This document shows positions 1-12,918 of a stretch of DNA of 64,000 bases, piece by piece (within the stretch, counting starts at the first letter, position 1; every line of letters begins with the position of its first letter). This DNA comes from Nigrospora sphaerica (lineage: Eukaryota > Ascomycota > Sordariomycetes > Amphisphaeriales > Apiosporaceae): NCBI GenBank assembly GCA_018287875.1, contig JAGVVL010000001.1:8618001-8682000 (forward strand). The letters run 5' to 3'. Both the position numbers and the translations under genes were made by a program. Below the pieces are notes generated by a model. It had not been told where the DNA came from. It saw only the letters and a list, made by a program, of their open reading frames with translations, and searched no databases.

Positions 1-3000
1 GTTCCGTCCGCTACACCCGTGATTGCCTCCCCGCCGGGCCTGCGTCGGCTTATCGCAATGCCGCATCGTGGATGATTCACGATCGCTGCGACCGGGCATC
101 GCGACAGCACGGGCGAGAACGGGGTGAACGGGATCCGGCTAGCATGGCAGAGGCACTCTCTCCTGTCTGACGAAACCTCGCCGGCTTGTCTCCCCCCCAC
201 GTGGACTCTATGCGAGGCATTCGCCAGGGCACTCTGCTACTAGCTTTGAACTCTGGGTTTGTCACCGGTCCAATTGGGTTTGGATCTGTTTTTCCATGTT
301 CCATGCACTGCCGTGCGCGTGGTTTGCCGGCTCACGCTGCCTGCCGCGGCTCTGTATGCGGTCCACGTGCCCAGATGCTTAACGGCCAGACCGGCCTCCA
401 TCACGAGCGCTTTGATGTTCCGAGAACGTTTCGGGAGCGCGCCCGATAAACTCGACCTGTTCCACTGATCGCTCGCCCGTTCGGGGGAGCCGTCTGATAT
501 GTGACGACATGGCACCGTGGGAGCCTTGGGTTCGCCTGGCCGGCGCGGCGAGCGACAGTGGCCCCATGGCTTCGTGGAACATTCGCGGGAACGGCCCTTG
601 CAGCGGCCGAAATGACGATGTGCTTCAGCATGCGGGCCGCCGTTCGTCGTCAAGGCAGGCAGGCCCCTGTGTCTTGACCCTGTGTCTTGAATTTGTGGTT
701 CTGCAGATCGAATATGCAGGAAATCTCGTCCTGCTCCCCATTCTCCATCCTCGCCGACCAGAGAGACCTTGTTTGATCGGGCTCTGCTCATGCATTTCCC
801 CGTACTCCGTCCCACAAGGCTCGAAAATCCCTATTAAGCATGCACAATCAAGACGTCAATCTGTCTCTGCTGGTGCTCATCCCGCATCATACAGTGGCAC
901 CGTCTTCAGGGTCGTCCAGAAGTGGAGGTGGCAATCGAACCCTCATTTCCTAACTTGTCCCCTGACCCTGGCTCGTCCCAGTGTTCGAACCCGGGGAGAA
1001 GAATGGAAGTTGGTCGTGTGATGATGCACAAATGGGCGAGTGCCGCCGGCCCGCCAGCCCGTCAGCCAGCTTGGCAAGGTTCCTGTTGTCCCAAGAGGCC
1101 GTCAGCCAGTCCCCCCAGGGCCCTGGAGACGTGACCCCAAGCAAAGGACGTGGTTGATCGTGCCGCCGACAGACATACATCATGCAGGTATCTAACGACA
1201 GGGAAGACAAACTTGTGGCCGCACATTCCTCCCTGCTCCAATCTGCCGATTCCTCGTTTGACAATCCAGAAAAACAAAAATGGCCATGTCAACACGCGAG
1301 GTCAGGACAGCGCATGGTCCGTGGCCCTTTTCATCTGAACATGCTGATGCCAGACCATGCCAAGCGCATAAGGTCGACGGCGCCGAGCGGGTCATTCCGA
1401 CAGGAAACGAAAAAGAGGCCTTGGCAGAACCTGCTGACTGGGCTGGTCAGACACGGCAACGGGGAGACCAGGCACACCAGGCACCCCCAAGGGCTCCCAC
1501 GATGAGATGACCCCCAGGCTGCAGATGGCCGGCTCGGCGGGCACATACGCGGTCGGGAGCATCGCCCACCGTCGCGTGCAATTCCGTGCCCCCTTGGAAT
1601 GGGCTCGTCCATAGACCGTCTGGTTCGGGTGAGCCGTGGGCAGCGCGCGGCGCGCCTCTCACCGTTTGCCAGTTACGGTAGGCCGCTTGGCGCGCTCAAA
1701 AAGCCTACGCAGCACCATCGAAACGCGGCAAGTTTCAAAATGGAGAGAGGGCCCCACCCCTGTCGTCGGCCGCGAAAGCTCGCTAGCCAGGTACAGGGGT
1801 GAACCTGCCGGTAAGAAGGGTGGGCGATCCACCGCTCAGGCGCTGCTGAACGAGGTCCGCCAGCTCCGATAACGAGGGCCAGGGTGGGTCGTCCGGGCAC
1901 GGCCTATTGGCCTGTTATCCCGAAAGAGGGAGACGCTCGCGAGGCACCCTCATCAATGTGAGGAGAGAGGTTTGCGGCAAGTGGTAAGGTTTAAGAGCAT
2001 TGTTTCTGAGTGTTTCTGGTAGCAGCTTCATGGCACCATGGCCTTCGCGTGAGTCGTCGAGGTTCATTAGCCCCCCTGAGCCCCAGTAATGCTCGTCCCC
2101 TCAGTCCACGTCAGCCGACAGTCTGACGGACCTCGGGGCCCTGTTTGGCAACGGAGCGATGCGCGTATTGTTGGCCCTGTCCCGGCTGTGTGGTTGGCCG
2201 CTTGCCTGCCGTACACGTACGACTGCGCACAGCGCGCGCACCCATAGCCCCCATAAAAGGAGAGGAGGAAGAGGGGAGGGAGGCGAAAAGGGAAGATGGC
2301 GTCGGCGGTACAATCATGAAGACGGGCAAATGAAGCAGGTTACACTAGGTAGACTCTGCGACCCGAGGCTGAGGTCGGCTAATGGTTAGCTCGCCAATTA
2401 ATGCCCATTGGAACGGCATAGAGTCGCCGGCGCCATCGCAATCCCGCTGTGCCGGTTGGAAAAGCTTTTGCATAGCCGGCTGCCCAACGCTGTGGTTTGT
2501 CGGCCGGATCCCTCGGTTGATCCCCGTAGATCTTGCCATGTTGCGGCTCCCCTTCCGGCGATCAACGGGTTGTTGTTTTTGCCTCTTCGAGCCAAGCCCA
2601 ACGTGCCAACGGGCAAACGGGCAGTCGCGGAGGGGACTGAAGGGGACGGGGGAGGCGGCGGAGGGAGAGAGGCCAATGATAGACCCGGACAGCTGCTTTA
2701 CCCGGTCTTTTCATGATAGTGTTTTGGGCATGCCCCGCCCCTGGCGAGTTTCAAACGAGCAGGCGCCAACACACTTTGGCAGGGGCTGCCCGCCAATCAC
2801 GACGGGTCCGACGAGGTCGATCGTTACGCCCGCATCTCGCAATCGCCCGCAGAAGCTCGACAATAGCACCGCCGCCAAGGACGAGCAGGGAGGGACCCTG
2901 AGGCATCGCGGTGCCAGAGCTTGCCAAACTGCTATGGCGAAAGGTTGCCATCATATGGTCATGGTTCTCGGGGGGTGAGGCTGGTGGTATCCATGCCATG

Positions 3001-3899
3001 GTGACAGCATGTGTGTCCATCTCGCCGGCGATGGCGTCGCCTTCGGTTGGACGGCTCGCTCCAGTGGCCGTTTGCAGACGAGGCACTCCTGTAATCATCA
3101 GGCCATCGGAGCGACGACACTGTTCCGTGTTGCGCCGCCGAGGTGTTCCCCCTCCCCCCCAGCAGCCGGGCAGGTTGGGCGCGAGAGGCGTAGGTACATC
3201 TACCTACTACATCTGGATATACTGTGTAGATCTGACCGACGTTCCATTTCGCCCCGTTCATGCGCCCACCAACGCGCATCGCATTCTTCATTTCTGACGA
3301 CGGCGAGGGTAGCCAACAATCGGAAGGATCGGTCGTAGGCCTGGGGCGCCCGTATTGCCCATCGCATCGCATGTGAGAGCGAGGAAGGGCGAGGAGCATT
3401 GATGGGCTGCCTGCGCTGGTGGCTCGTAATTCCTTATTAACTTGAAGCTAGCATCGCCTAAAAAAAGACGGCGTCTCTGCATCAAGACTAAGTAGCGCTT
3501 CCGGCCAAGGCAGGTCCTGGCAATTGGTAGCCAGCGCTTCGAAACTTGAAACCACCTAAGGACCCATCATACCCATCCATACCCATCCCGCTTGCCCGCC
3601 CGTGCCCCCACCCCCAGCAGTCACTCAACCACACGAACCACTCACGGAATCCGACGCCGACGTATTCCCACCCACCCCAGGCGCCCTTCCTTTTGTCTCC
3701 CCCCCCCGACGCATCGCCGTGCGGTGTAGGTACGAACACTCGCAAGTTACCCAAGGTTAGGTACCCAGAAGCCCCAGTTGCGCGCTGGCCCCGGTTCCCA
3801 GGGCCACGACCAGGATCCATCCTGGCGGACCTTCCCAAATAATACTTCTTCCAACCCAGGCCCGTCTTCACGCACACGTTTTCGGAGGGGAAACCAGCG
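1..3899. other. Intergenic region, no gene recognised
   Basis: No open frame here combines a sensible start, splice sites and a recognisable protein; the longest frames (about 190-200 aa at 240-815 and 2382-2978) are low-complexity, Arg/Pro/Ser-rich and unlike any family I know. The distal part probably carries the upstream promoter region of the MAPKKK gene. A gene starting to the left of the window cannot be excluded. Confidence 0.5.
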
Positions 3900-4371
3900 C
3901 ACTCGGCCGCTACGAGGAATTAACATACGCACACACCTATTCGTACACACACGCGCGCCAACGACGACTGGCCTTCCGTCCCGTCCCTCCTTCGCCGTCT
4001 CGTCTTCGTCTTGTCCCTTGCCCTCGATCCTTCAAGACTTGGACCTGGGCCCCCGCGCTTTGTCCACCGCCGCCTAGACACCCGAGGGTCGCAGAATCAT
4101 CCAAACTTTGTCATTGCCTCCAATCCTCACAGCGCCCACCCCGCCTGCGTCGTGAGCGAAAGTCGAGACGACTGACCCGGTGCTGTAGCACCGTGCAAAC
4201 CAAACAGCCTCCGCTTTCGCCTCCCCCTCACCAGCTGTCTCATGTCGCCCGTCTAAGAAGTCCTTCAAGTCCCCCTCCCCCTCCTCCCTTCCCGAGCTTT
4301 CGGCGACCAACCGCTCCCTCATCCCACACCCGAAAGGCAAAAGACGACGACTTCCCGTGGCGGTTCCCACC
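3900..4371 (+). promoter_or_regulatory. Probable pyrimidine-rich 5' leader/promoter of the MAPKKK gene, with a short uORF
   Basis: About 470 bases before the MAPKKK start are rich in C and T with few ATGs, as in transcribed leaders of filamentous fungi. One upstream ATG at 4242 opens a four-codon reading frame (Met-Ser-Pro-Val-stop, 4242-4256). The main ATG at 4372 sits in a strong context (CCCACCATGGCC). Whether the uORF is transcribed depends on the start site, which cannot be read from sequence. Confidence 0.45.
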
Positions 4372-7223
4372 ATGGCCATGCTCGCCTCCAAGTCTTCCTT
4401 CCCAGCATCGCTGGCCGCGTCGGGGACGACCCTGAACCCCAACGCAGCCTCGTCCAACATGCCCCCGTCGCGTCGGGTGCCCCCCGTGTCCGCCTCGGGC
4501 CCTGGCTTTGCCAGCCCCACCGAATCCGAGTTCTCCGACCTCGACGGCCCCGACGCCGTCAAGAACTGGAGCGAAGACCAGGTCTGCGAGTACCTGCGGA
4601 GCGTCAAATGTGGCGAGTACGAAAAGATTTTCCGCAAAAACAACATCAATGGCGAGAACCTACTGGAGATGGACAAGGAGGTCCTCAAGGAGATGGGCAT
4701 CGAGAAGGTGGGCGACCGCGTGCGCCTATTTCTGGGCATCAAGAAGCTGCGGACCAAGGCCTATGCCAATGTGAAGAAACGCAACAGGGTGAGTGCGGAA
4801 CCCCTCTTAAAACGCCGGCGTGGCGTGCATCGGACACTCCCCCCTTTGCTGACTCCTGGTGGCAGGACTCCTTCGGTGGGCTCGAGAACCAGTTCACGCC
4901 GTCGACCGGCTCCCCGCGACCGTCCAACGCCGGCTCGTCCGGCCGCACCATGCCCACGCCTCCGTCCAACAAGCGATACTCGCGCCAGGTTGACCTGTCC
5001 AACTTTGGCCTGAACCCGGTGCCTGGCTCCATGGATAAGAACTCCCGGCCCAGCTCCCCACTTCCCAGTGCCGACCTGCGGGCCACCCGGCAACAACAAC
5101 GGTACCCGAACCAGCAGCACTACATGAGCAATGCCGTGCCGAACGCCGGGCGGCTGCCCGGAACCCCCCCTGACCCGCCATCCGGCCGTCTGGTAAATAC
5201 CCATACCAGAAACCAATCCAGTGTGGATGGCTCGCTGATGGCTGCGCTACCACAGGGCCAAGACGTCATCCGTGCCATCTCCACCGGTGGAGTAACCAAG
5301 GTAGTCAAGATCGCCGGATGCACCACGTGCGAAGAGGTGATGCGAACAACGCTGCGCAAATTCGCCCTCCGCGAGGACCATGACCGCAACTACTGCTTCT
5401 GGGTACTGGCCGGCGTCGACCCCGATCCTAAGCAATGTCGGCGGCTTGGCGACACCGAGCTGTGGCGCATCATCAAGGACCAGACGCGCCCCGAGCGCAA
5501 CCGCCTCATCCTGCGGCGCGTGCCGTCGGGCGAGCCCGGCGAGTCGGAGCTGCAGCGCGCCGCTGCCATCGCCATGGAGGAGGCCCAGCAGAACCACGCC
5601 CGCGCCCTGGAAAACACGGACAAGCGAAGCCAGCTCAAGGTGCAGAAGCTCCTGGGCGAGAGCTGGGACACGGAGCTGCAACAGCCTCTGTCCCCCATAT
5701 CGTACCAAGACCGCGAGCGGAACTTCCAGAACGCCGCCAAGGACCTGGAGCGGCCCGCCTCGTCGAGCAACAGCATTAGTGAATCCCGGATGCGGGGAAG
5801 GAGTAAGGGGCTCCTGAGACCGTTCGGTAGCATGCGTCCGCCCAGCGAGCTCATCACGTCGGACCTGACGTCTTACTTCCCGGACCACCCCCGAGAGGAC
5901 ATCGACCGCACCGTCCGCATGTCAATGCGCCGCTCGACCCGCCTCAGCAAGTACAACAGCCGGCTGAGCGTGGCGAGCAACATCAGCTTCGCCTCGAGTA
6001 TCGCCGACGCCCCACCCATCCCTACCATCGCCGACAACTGGCTCGGCGCCAACCAGCTCGCCAAGGTGCGGCCGCGTGACCCCAGCCGCCTGCAGCACGA
6101 GTACCGAGACTCTGTCTCCTCCTCCATCCTCGGCGCGGTGCAGGAGGAGTCGGACGAGCCCAACCGCAAGTCGTACGTCTCTTTCGCCGATAGCAGCTCC
6201 GATAGCGCCGGCATCAGCGTGACCGACCCCGATGGCCAGAATCACGTTGTGCGCCAGAGCACCTACTTCGAGGAGACCAGCACCCAGGGTTCCGGATCGA
6301 TCAAGGACATTGCCCAGGCCCTCGAAGAGGATGGCGAGGACGCCGACGAAGAGCTCACCAGTTTCCTGGCCGGCGATTCGTGGGATGACAACAAGTGGAT
6401 GAAGGGCGCCATGATCGGCCAGGGATCCTTTGGCTCTGTGTATCTGGCCCTGCACGCCGTGACGGGCGAGCTGCTCGCCGTCAAGCAGGTCGAGGCCCCG
6501 TCGCCCGGCGCCAACAGCCAGAACGACAACAAAAAGAAGACCATGATCGAGGCCCTCAAGCGCGAGATCACTCTCTTGCGCGACCTGCGGCACCCCAACA
6601 TTGTGCAGTACCTGGGCTGCGGATCATCTCAGGAGTACCTCAACATTTTCCTCGAGTACGTGCCCGGTGGCTCGGTGCAGACCATGCTGAACTCCTACGG
6701 TGCTCTCCCGGAGCCGCTGGTGCGCAGCTTCTGCCGACAGATTCTCACGGGCCTGTCGTATTTACACAACCGGGATATCATCCACCGTGACATCAAGGGT
6801 GCCAACATCCTGGTGGACAACAAGGGCACCATCAAGATCTCCGATTTTGGCATCAGCAAGAAGCTGGAAGCCACCAACCTCCTCGGTGGTGCCAACAACA
6901 ACAAGCACCGCCCCTCGCTCCAGGGCTCCGTCTTCTGGATGGCGCCTGAGGTCGTCAAGCAGACGTCGTACACGCGCAAGGCCGACATCTGGTCGCTGGG
7001 CTGTCTGATTGTCGAAATGATGACGGGAAGCCACCCGTTCCCGGATTGTTCCCAGCTGCAGGCCATTTTCAAGATCGGCGGTGGTAAGGCCACGCCCACG
7101 ATCCCAGAAGAGGCCAGCGCCGAAGCCAAGGACTTCCTCGCGCAGACCTTTGAGATTGACCACAACTTGCGGCCTAGCGCCGACGATCTGATGCTGAGTA
7201 CCTTCTTGACGCCCATCACTTAG
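4372..7223 (+). CDS. STE11: Ste11-type MAP kinase kinase kinase (SAM, RA, kinase domains)
   Basis: Exons 4372-4788 and 4866-7223 encode 924 aa; the 77-nt intron has a GTGAGT donor and GGCAG acceptor. Domains in order: a SAM domain (about residues 60-130, starting at NWSEDQVCEYL), a Ras-association domain (about 275-365, VVKIAGCTTCEEVM...), a long Ser/Pro-rich linker, and a C-terminal protein kinase domain (about 650-920). The kinase has its glycine loop GQGSFGSVY near 657, HRDIKGAN near 779, DFG near 800 and an APE motif. SAM-RA-kinase is the architecture of yeast Ste11, Neurospora NRC-1 and Magnaporthe Mst11, which activate the Ste7-type MAPKK in the pheromone/filamentation/appressorium cascade with the Ste50 adaptor binding the SAM domain. 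Length and motifs are complete and all catalytic residues are present. I chose ATG 4372 because the codon 15 bases upstream in the same frame is GTG. Confidence 0.95.
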
Positions 7224-8192
7224 GACGTGACGGAGGAAAAAAGGTGCAAGCAGCCACCTCCACAACCCGCAGAATGGAGTCGCTTTGACGGCGTGGGTTG
7301 TCCGACCCACGGCGGAGGTCCCGAGCCGTTCGACGACCGTGCTGGCCGATGTCCGCGTTGACCGACGTTCACAGGCTCAGCACCCTTGCGCTCGGCCCGG
7401 CTGGGGGGCCTTCCCATTTTCACTTCTCTTTATTACATTTGACGCCTATTATTTTATTACCCATTGGCGTGTTTCTTCCAGCCGGGTTGTCCGCTGTCAA
7501 GGCACGACCCGGTCGTCCCTCCAGCTTGAGCCGGGCACAGCGCCGTGGGCCGGGCGTGGAGGTTCGACGGAAGGGCGCCCTTTTGACTGTTACGAAATGG
7601 AACGAACACAACCACCAAGAAGGAAGGGGGAACACCGGGATGTGTACACTAGAATACCATGCCACCCCGGCATCCGGAGGAGACGAGAACGAAGACCCAC
7701 GATAACCCCAACCCACCCGGCCTTCCGTTCGGCTTTTCTGCCGAGGCAGGGCGGAACCATACACTCATACCATTGGCGCAGTAGCGAAAAGTATAGCGCA
7801 GCGACCCAAGGGGCGCATTCTATTTTGGCCATTTTGACCATATAATGAATGACCACTTTTCGTCGGCACTGCGCACTTACGGTTCTTTTCCTTGATCATG
7901 TGATGACTTCTTGCGTATTTCGATCCTGTGCCACCCACCCATGACGCCTGTAAAAGAAGTACGGACGGGCTTGCCGAGTGCGGCTGCCGACAGTCGCTTT
8001 TTGCGAAGACCTGTAGGTTGTCTTCATGGAGCCGGGTCAAGCCGTGGAATGCAAACGTCGTGCAGGGCAACGCCGCCCCCGTCCGAGCCGGTGCTTCGAC
8101 ATCTAGAGCGCGTACTGAGCAAGAAAGGCCCTCGTCCATCACAACGAGCGCACCATTACTCCAGAGTACGTGGCTCTCCTACCAACAGACCC
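7224..8192. other. Intergenic, convergent 3' ends
   Basis: This lies between the stop of the MAPKKK (+) and the stop of the HTD2-like gene (-), so it should hold both 3' UTRs. No further gene is visible. Confidence 0.5.
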
Positions 8193-9366
8193 TTACACCG
8201 GGGGCGGGGCTGCAGGGGAACAAGGCCGCGTTGTGCAGTGTCCCTTGACGCACATGCCGCCACCTGGGCCCTCGATCCAGACTTCCCATTGTCCGGACTG
8301 GGGCTCGCATTGACCTCGACTAGGCAGTACGTGGATGGTCATGGGCTCGTTGACGTAGAGTGGTGCCATATGGCTATATTCGAACGTATGGATGACGGTA
8401 TCGCGGGGGAGCTGGGAATCGAGGACCCGGAGCATCAGGGTAAGGGACAGTGGCCCATGGACCAGCGGGTCCCGGTAGCCCTCGACGTCGCGGCAGTATT
8501 GGGGATTATAGTGGATCGCATGGGTGTTGTAAGAAAGGGCGCTGTACTGGAACAGGAGTTTGGGCGTGGGTGTTAATGTATGCGAGAAGCAGGGCGTCTG
8601 GTACGACGGGGGCGCTGAAGGGGGGAAAGAGTGGTCAGTCGGCGCTTTACACAGGGGAGCTCAGCATCGTGGGGATCGGCTCACGCCTGAGGGTCCGTCG
8701 GGGCTGCGCGACGCTCTCGGCTGCCTGGGCGGGGCTCAACGGCCGCATGAAGACGAGGGTGCGCTGCTCTTCAACCAGGCCCGGCCCGCACGCTGTGTCG
8801 GGCTCCGCGCCCATCCGGTATGAGCGGGCGACGGTAACGTGGACCTTCTCGGCGCCGGGCGGGCCCGAGGCAGCCACGCCGAGGATGCGCTCGTGGCAGT
8901 GAGCGGAGCGGCCGGCGACCTCGAGGGGCGCGCCGAAGGTGAGGGCGCCGCGGGCCCATACGCGGCGCGCGAAGGGCGCGCCCGGGCTGTGGTAGGGGTC
9001 GGTGCCGTCCGGGCAGAGGGCGGCCGGCGACAGCGCCAGCGGAAAGTGCACGAGGTGGTTGCCTGGCGCCAGGTGAGCGACCCGCCCCCCCGGCGGCCCC
9101 GCCGTCGCGCGCGGCGCCGGGAACCGCGCCGGCGGGAGGCAGTCGGACAGCGCCAGGTCCAGCAGCCGCGACTGCGTGCTCGTGAGGATGTCGGGCGTCA
9201 CCTGGGCGGGGCGCGCCCGCATAGCCTTCTCGAGCGCCTCGACGTCAAGTGGCCCCCGGGGTGCCTGGCTGGCGTAAGCGCGGCGCGGGCGGTCATGTCG
9301 GGCCGTCCAGAGCCGCGACTGTGACCCGGCATGGCGGCCGGGCCGGAGAATCAGTAAGCGGCACAT
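8193..9366 (-). CDS. HTD2: Mitochondrial 3-hydroxyacyl-thioester dehydratase type 2 (Htd2-like, hot-dog fold)
   Basis: Exons 9366-8685 and 8614-8193 encode 367 aa; the donor GTGAGC joins a CCCCCTTCAG acceptor in phase 1. The N-terminus (MCRLLILRPGRHAG..., Arg-rich, few acids) looks like a mitochondrial presequence. The middle holds LSPAALCPDGTDPYHSP and a RRVWARGALTF strand. The second exon holds the hot-dog core LLFQYSALSYNTHAIHYN, GYRDPLVHGPL and FEYSHMAPLYVNEPM, as in fungal Htd2 and FAS1-like dehydratase/mesaconyl-C4-CoA hydratase proteins. In yeast, Htd2 is the dehydratase of mitochondrial fatty acid synthesis (type II, acyl-carrier-protein based), which supplies lipoate. The in-frame upstream codon at 9480 is TTG, so ATG 9366 is preferred. 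Divergent from the DNA ligase gene. Confidence 0.85.
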
Positions 9367-9995
9367 GGCAGGGCAACCTGGGAGCCGCGACCACAATACG
9401 GCTGGGACTCGGTGCGCCGGTGTCTGCTTCTTCCAGACAGTGTCCAAAGGCCCAAGCAAGTCGTTCCGTCTCCGGGACAATAGCCGATCAAAAGAGACCT
9501 ATGTCCAGTGAGGGGTTATTATTCTCATCTCCGCAGATCGGGGATCTCACGGCGATCTCACGGCGATCATCCGGGTTATCGATAAAGCTGGCAGGTACGA
9601 GTTGTCGCGGGGTCCTTTCCTTCGGCAGGCACGTAGGCAACAGCGCCGCCCCCGCAAAGCGGATTGACACTGGCAGGCAACGCTAGCTAGGCCGGTCTAG
9701 CGCCTGCACCAATTTACGCGACCGTTGCAGGCAGACGCGTCGAGTTCGGCCCGTCACGTCACGCTGGGAAATGAATCTGACCATCGCAAAGACGGAGCTG
9801 CTGCTGCTGCCTTGAACCAATCCGACCAGTATACATTGGCCGTCTTGGAACGCGCAAACACACGACTATTTGCTTCCCTTGGTTCTTGTTCACCAAACCC
9901 TCCCTTGCACTGACTCCATTGTGGCTTCCCGCCTGAGCTTGAACGTCGCGGCGAGTACTACTCGTCGGCTGCTCACCACCGCCAACATACCCGCC
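9367..9995. promoter_or_regulatory. Bidirectional promoter region between HTD2-like and DNA ligase
   Basis: These 629 bases separate two divergent ATGs (9366 on -, 9996 on +), so both promoters must lie here. The ligase-proximal part is CT-rich. I see no convincing TATA box. Confidence 0.5.
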
Positions 9996-12918
9996 ATGGC
10001 GCCCAAGCAGGCTACCCTGGGGTACGTAAAGTCCTCGCAGACCACCTTGGGGTGGGTGCTACCCATCGTCAACTTCCGGCCTGCCTGGCGCCTTGGCTGA
10101 CATGTACGGCAGCAAGTTCTTCGGGAAGCCCAGCGCAAAGCCCGCTCCCCAGCAGACAACACTCTCCTTTGCCACCAAAACACCCAAGACGCCCAAGACG
10201 GAGGCGGGAGAATCCGCGGCCGACGGTGAGGTCGGCTCGCCCCGTATAACGGCCGAGGACGACGACGAAGTCTCTGTGAAGGCAGAAAGAGCTAGCCCGC
10301 CAGCGGCCAAGAAGCGCACTCGGTCGAGCCCGGCGGCCAAGACCAAAGCGAAAAGCTCATCCCCTCCCATCAAGGAAGAGGTTGACGATGAGGAGGAGGA
10401 AGCACCCGTATCTAAGCGACCCCGGCGGGGTCGGGCAAGGATTGTCGAGGACGAAGATGGGGACGAGGTCATGGCCGACGCGGAGGCGGTGAAGCCGGCC
10501 AAAGAAGCCAAGGGCGACAAAAAAGAATCCGTCAAGAAGGCTGCGTCCCCAGGGGCGGAACTATCTGAATTGAAGATATCCGATGGGAAAGGTACGCCCA
10601 AGAAGGCCACCTCTGCGTCCGCCACCACCAGCAAGAAACCAAAGAAGGATCCGGAACCCGAGAGCGAGGAAGCGGCCCCGGAAGAGTCCACAGCTTCTGA
10701 ATCGGCCTCGGAAGTTGACGACGCCGAAGAGGAGGAAGAGAAGAAGCCCGAAGCTAAGAAAGCCCGCCAAAAGATCCAGGCCAAACTGATCAACAAGCCA
10801 GCGAAGGACCCCTACCCCGACTGGAAGGAGGGCACTCCAGTCCCCTACGCCGCTCTCTGCACAACCTTTTCCCTCATCGAGCTTACGTCGAAGCGCCTGG
10901 AGATCATTGAGCACTGCTCTCTGTTCCTGCGGCAGGTCTTACGGTTGACGCCCGACGACTTCCTGCCGACGGTGCTTCTCATGATCAATAAGTTGGCTCC
11001 CGACTACGCCGGTATCGAGCTCGGTATCGGCGAGTCTCTCATTATGAAGGCCATCGGAGAGACGACGGGCCGCAGCTTGCAAGTCATCAAGCAAGACCAG
11101 AAGGAAATCGGCGATCTGGGCCTGGTGGCCGTGAAGAGCCGGTCGACCCAACCCACCATGTTCAAACCCAAGCCCCTGACCGTGAGCGGCGTCCACAAGG
11201 GGCTCATGGGCATTGCGACGGTGACGGGCAACGGGGCCCAGGGGCGCAAAGTGGACGGCATCAAAAAGCTGCTCTCGGCGGCAGATTCCCGTTCGGCCGG
11301 CAAAATCGACATCAACCAGGACAAAGGAGGCCCCAGCGAGGCCAAATTCATCGTCCGTTTCCTCGAAGGCAAGCTGCGGTTGGGTCTGGCCGAAAAGAGT
11401 GTGCTGGTAGCCATCGCCCAGGCGGTTTGTATCCACGAGGCCAGCAGGAAGGGCACGGTTCCCAGTCCTTCAGACATCGACGAGGCCGAGCAGCTGCTCA
11501 AGACTGTCTACAGGTAGGTCTCCCTTTTGACGCTCGCCGGGAACCCACTAACCGACCCCCAGCGAGCTGCCAAGCTGGGACATCATCATTCCGGCCATGT
11601 TGAAAGACGGCATCATGAGGTTGCGGGAAACGTGCAAGCTGCGGCCGGGCGTGCCGCTCAAGCCCATGCTGGCCAACCCGACCAAGGCCATCACCGAGGT
11701 GTTAGACCGCTTCGAGGACAAAATGTTCACCTGTGAGTACAAGTACGATGGCGAGCGCGCCCAGATCCACTACGTCGCCAAGGACCGCAAGGACGACTAC
11801 ATCGACGGCGTCCCGGGCGCCACCAAGGAGGCGGCCCATGGCGTGGCTTCCATCTTTTCCCGCAACTCGGAGGATCTGTCCAAGAAGTACCCCGATATCC
11901 TGGCCAAACTGCACACGTGGGTCAAGGTGGGCACCAAGAGCTTCGTGCTCGACTGCGAGACGGTCGCTTGGGACGTAGAAGAGAAAAAGGTGCTCCCCTT
12001 CCAGCAGCTCATGACGCGAAAGAAGAAGGACGTCAAAATCGAGGACGTCAAGGTCAAGGTCTGCGTCTTCGCCTTCGATTTGCTGTACCTCAACGGCGAG
12101 GCGGTAGTGGAGAAGTCGCTTCGCGAGCGCCGCGAGCTGCTTCACCAGTCCTTCACGCCCGTCGAGGGCGAATTCGCCTTTGCCACCAGCATGGACGGCC
12201 AGGAAATCGAGCAGATCCAGAGCTTCCTGGAGGAGAGTATCAAGGCCTCGTGCGAGGGTCTCATGGTCAAGATGCTGGACGGGACCGAGAGTGGGTACGA
12301 GCCTTCGAAGCGCAGCCGCAACTGGCTGAAAGTAAGCATCCCATACGCCTACATTCCCATACCAGCTAACCCGTCGGGCAGATCAAGAAGGACTACCTCG
12401 CCGGCGTGGGCGACTCGCTCGACCTTGTCGTTCTCGGCGCCTACTACGGCAAAGGCAAACGGACGTCGGTCTACGGTGCGTTCCTCCTGGCCTGCTACAA
12501 TCCCGCCAGCGATACCTATGAGACCGTGTGCAACATAGGCACAGGATTTAAGGAGGAGGTCCTCGAGGAGCTCCATGAGAGCCTGTCGCAGATCGTCATT
12601 GATCGACCCAAGCCCTTCTATTCGCATTCCTCGGGCAACCAACACCAGCCAGACGTGTGGTTCGAACCTCGCTACGTGTGGGAGGTCAAGACCGCCGACC
12701 TGACGCTTTCGCCGCGCTACAAGGCCGCCATAAAGGAGGGGATCGACCCCACGGGCGAAAAGGGCATCAGTCTGCGCTTCCCGCGCTTCATCAAGATCCG
12801 CGACGACAAGAAGCCCGACGAGGCCACGAGCAGTAGGCAGATCGCCGAGATGTACCACAAGCAAGAGAGCGTGACCAAGAACAAGGGCCCCAGTGTCGAC
12901 GACGACTTTGAGTACTAG
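9996..12918 (+). CDS. CDC9: ATP-dependent DNA ligase I (Cdc9-like)
   Basis: Exons 9996-10021, 10113-11513, 11563-12331 and 12382-12918 encode 910 aa. The first exon is only 26 nt; splicing creates QATLGKFF, a PCNA-binding PIP box at residues 5-12. Next comes a charged, Lys/Glu-rich linker with nuclear-localisation-like clusters (about 40-230). The DNA-binding domain covers about 240-450. The adenylation domain has the nucleophile Lys536 in KYDGER, and motif V is NWLK/IKKDYL, which the third intron interrupts between LK and IKK. The OB-fold continues to the end. This is the replicative ligase that seals Okazaki fragments and finishes excision repair in the nucleus; yeast Cdc9 also has a mitochondrial form from an alternative start. 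All motifs are present and the length is normal for fungal Lig1. Confidence 0.95.

Noticed and set aside
970..1000. GTTCGAACCCGGG-like word resembling part of a tRNA T-arm
   Set aside because: No matching 5-bp stem, anticodon arm or acceptor stem could be built around it on either strand.
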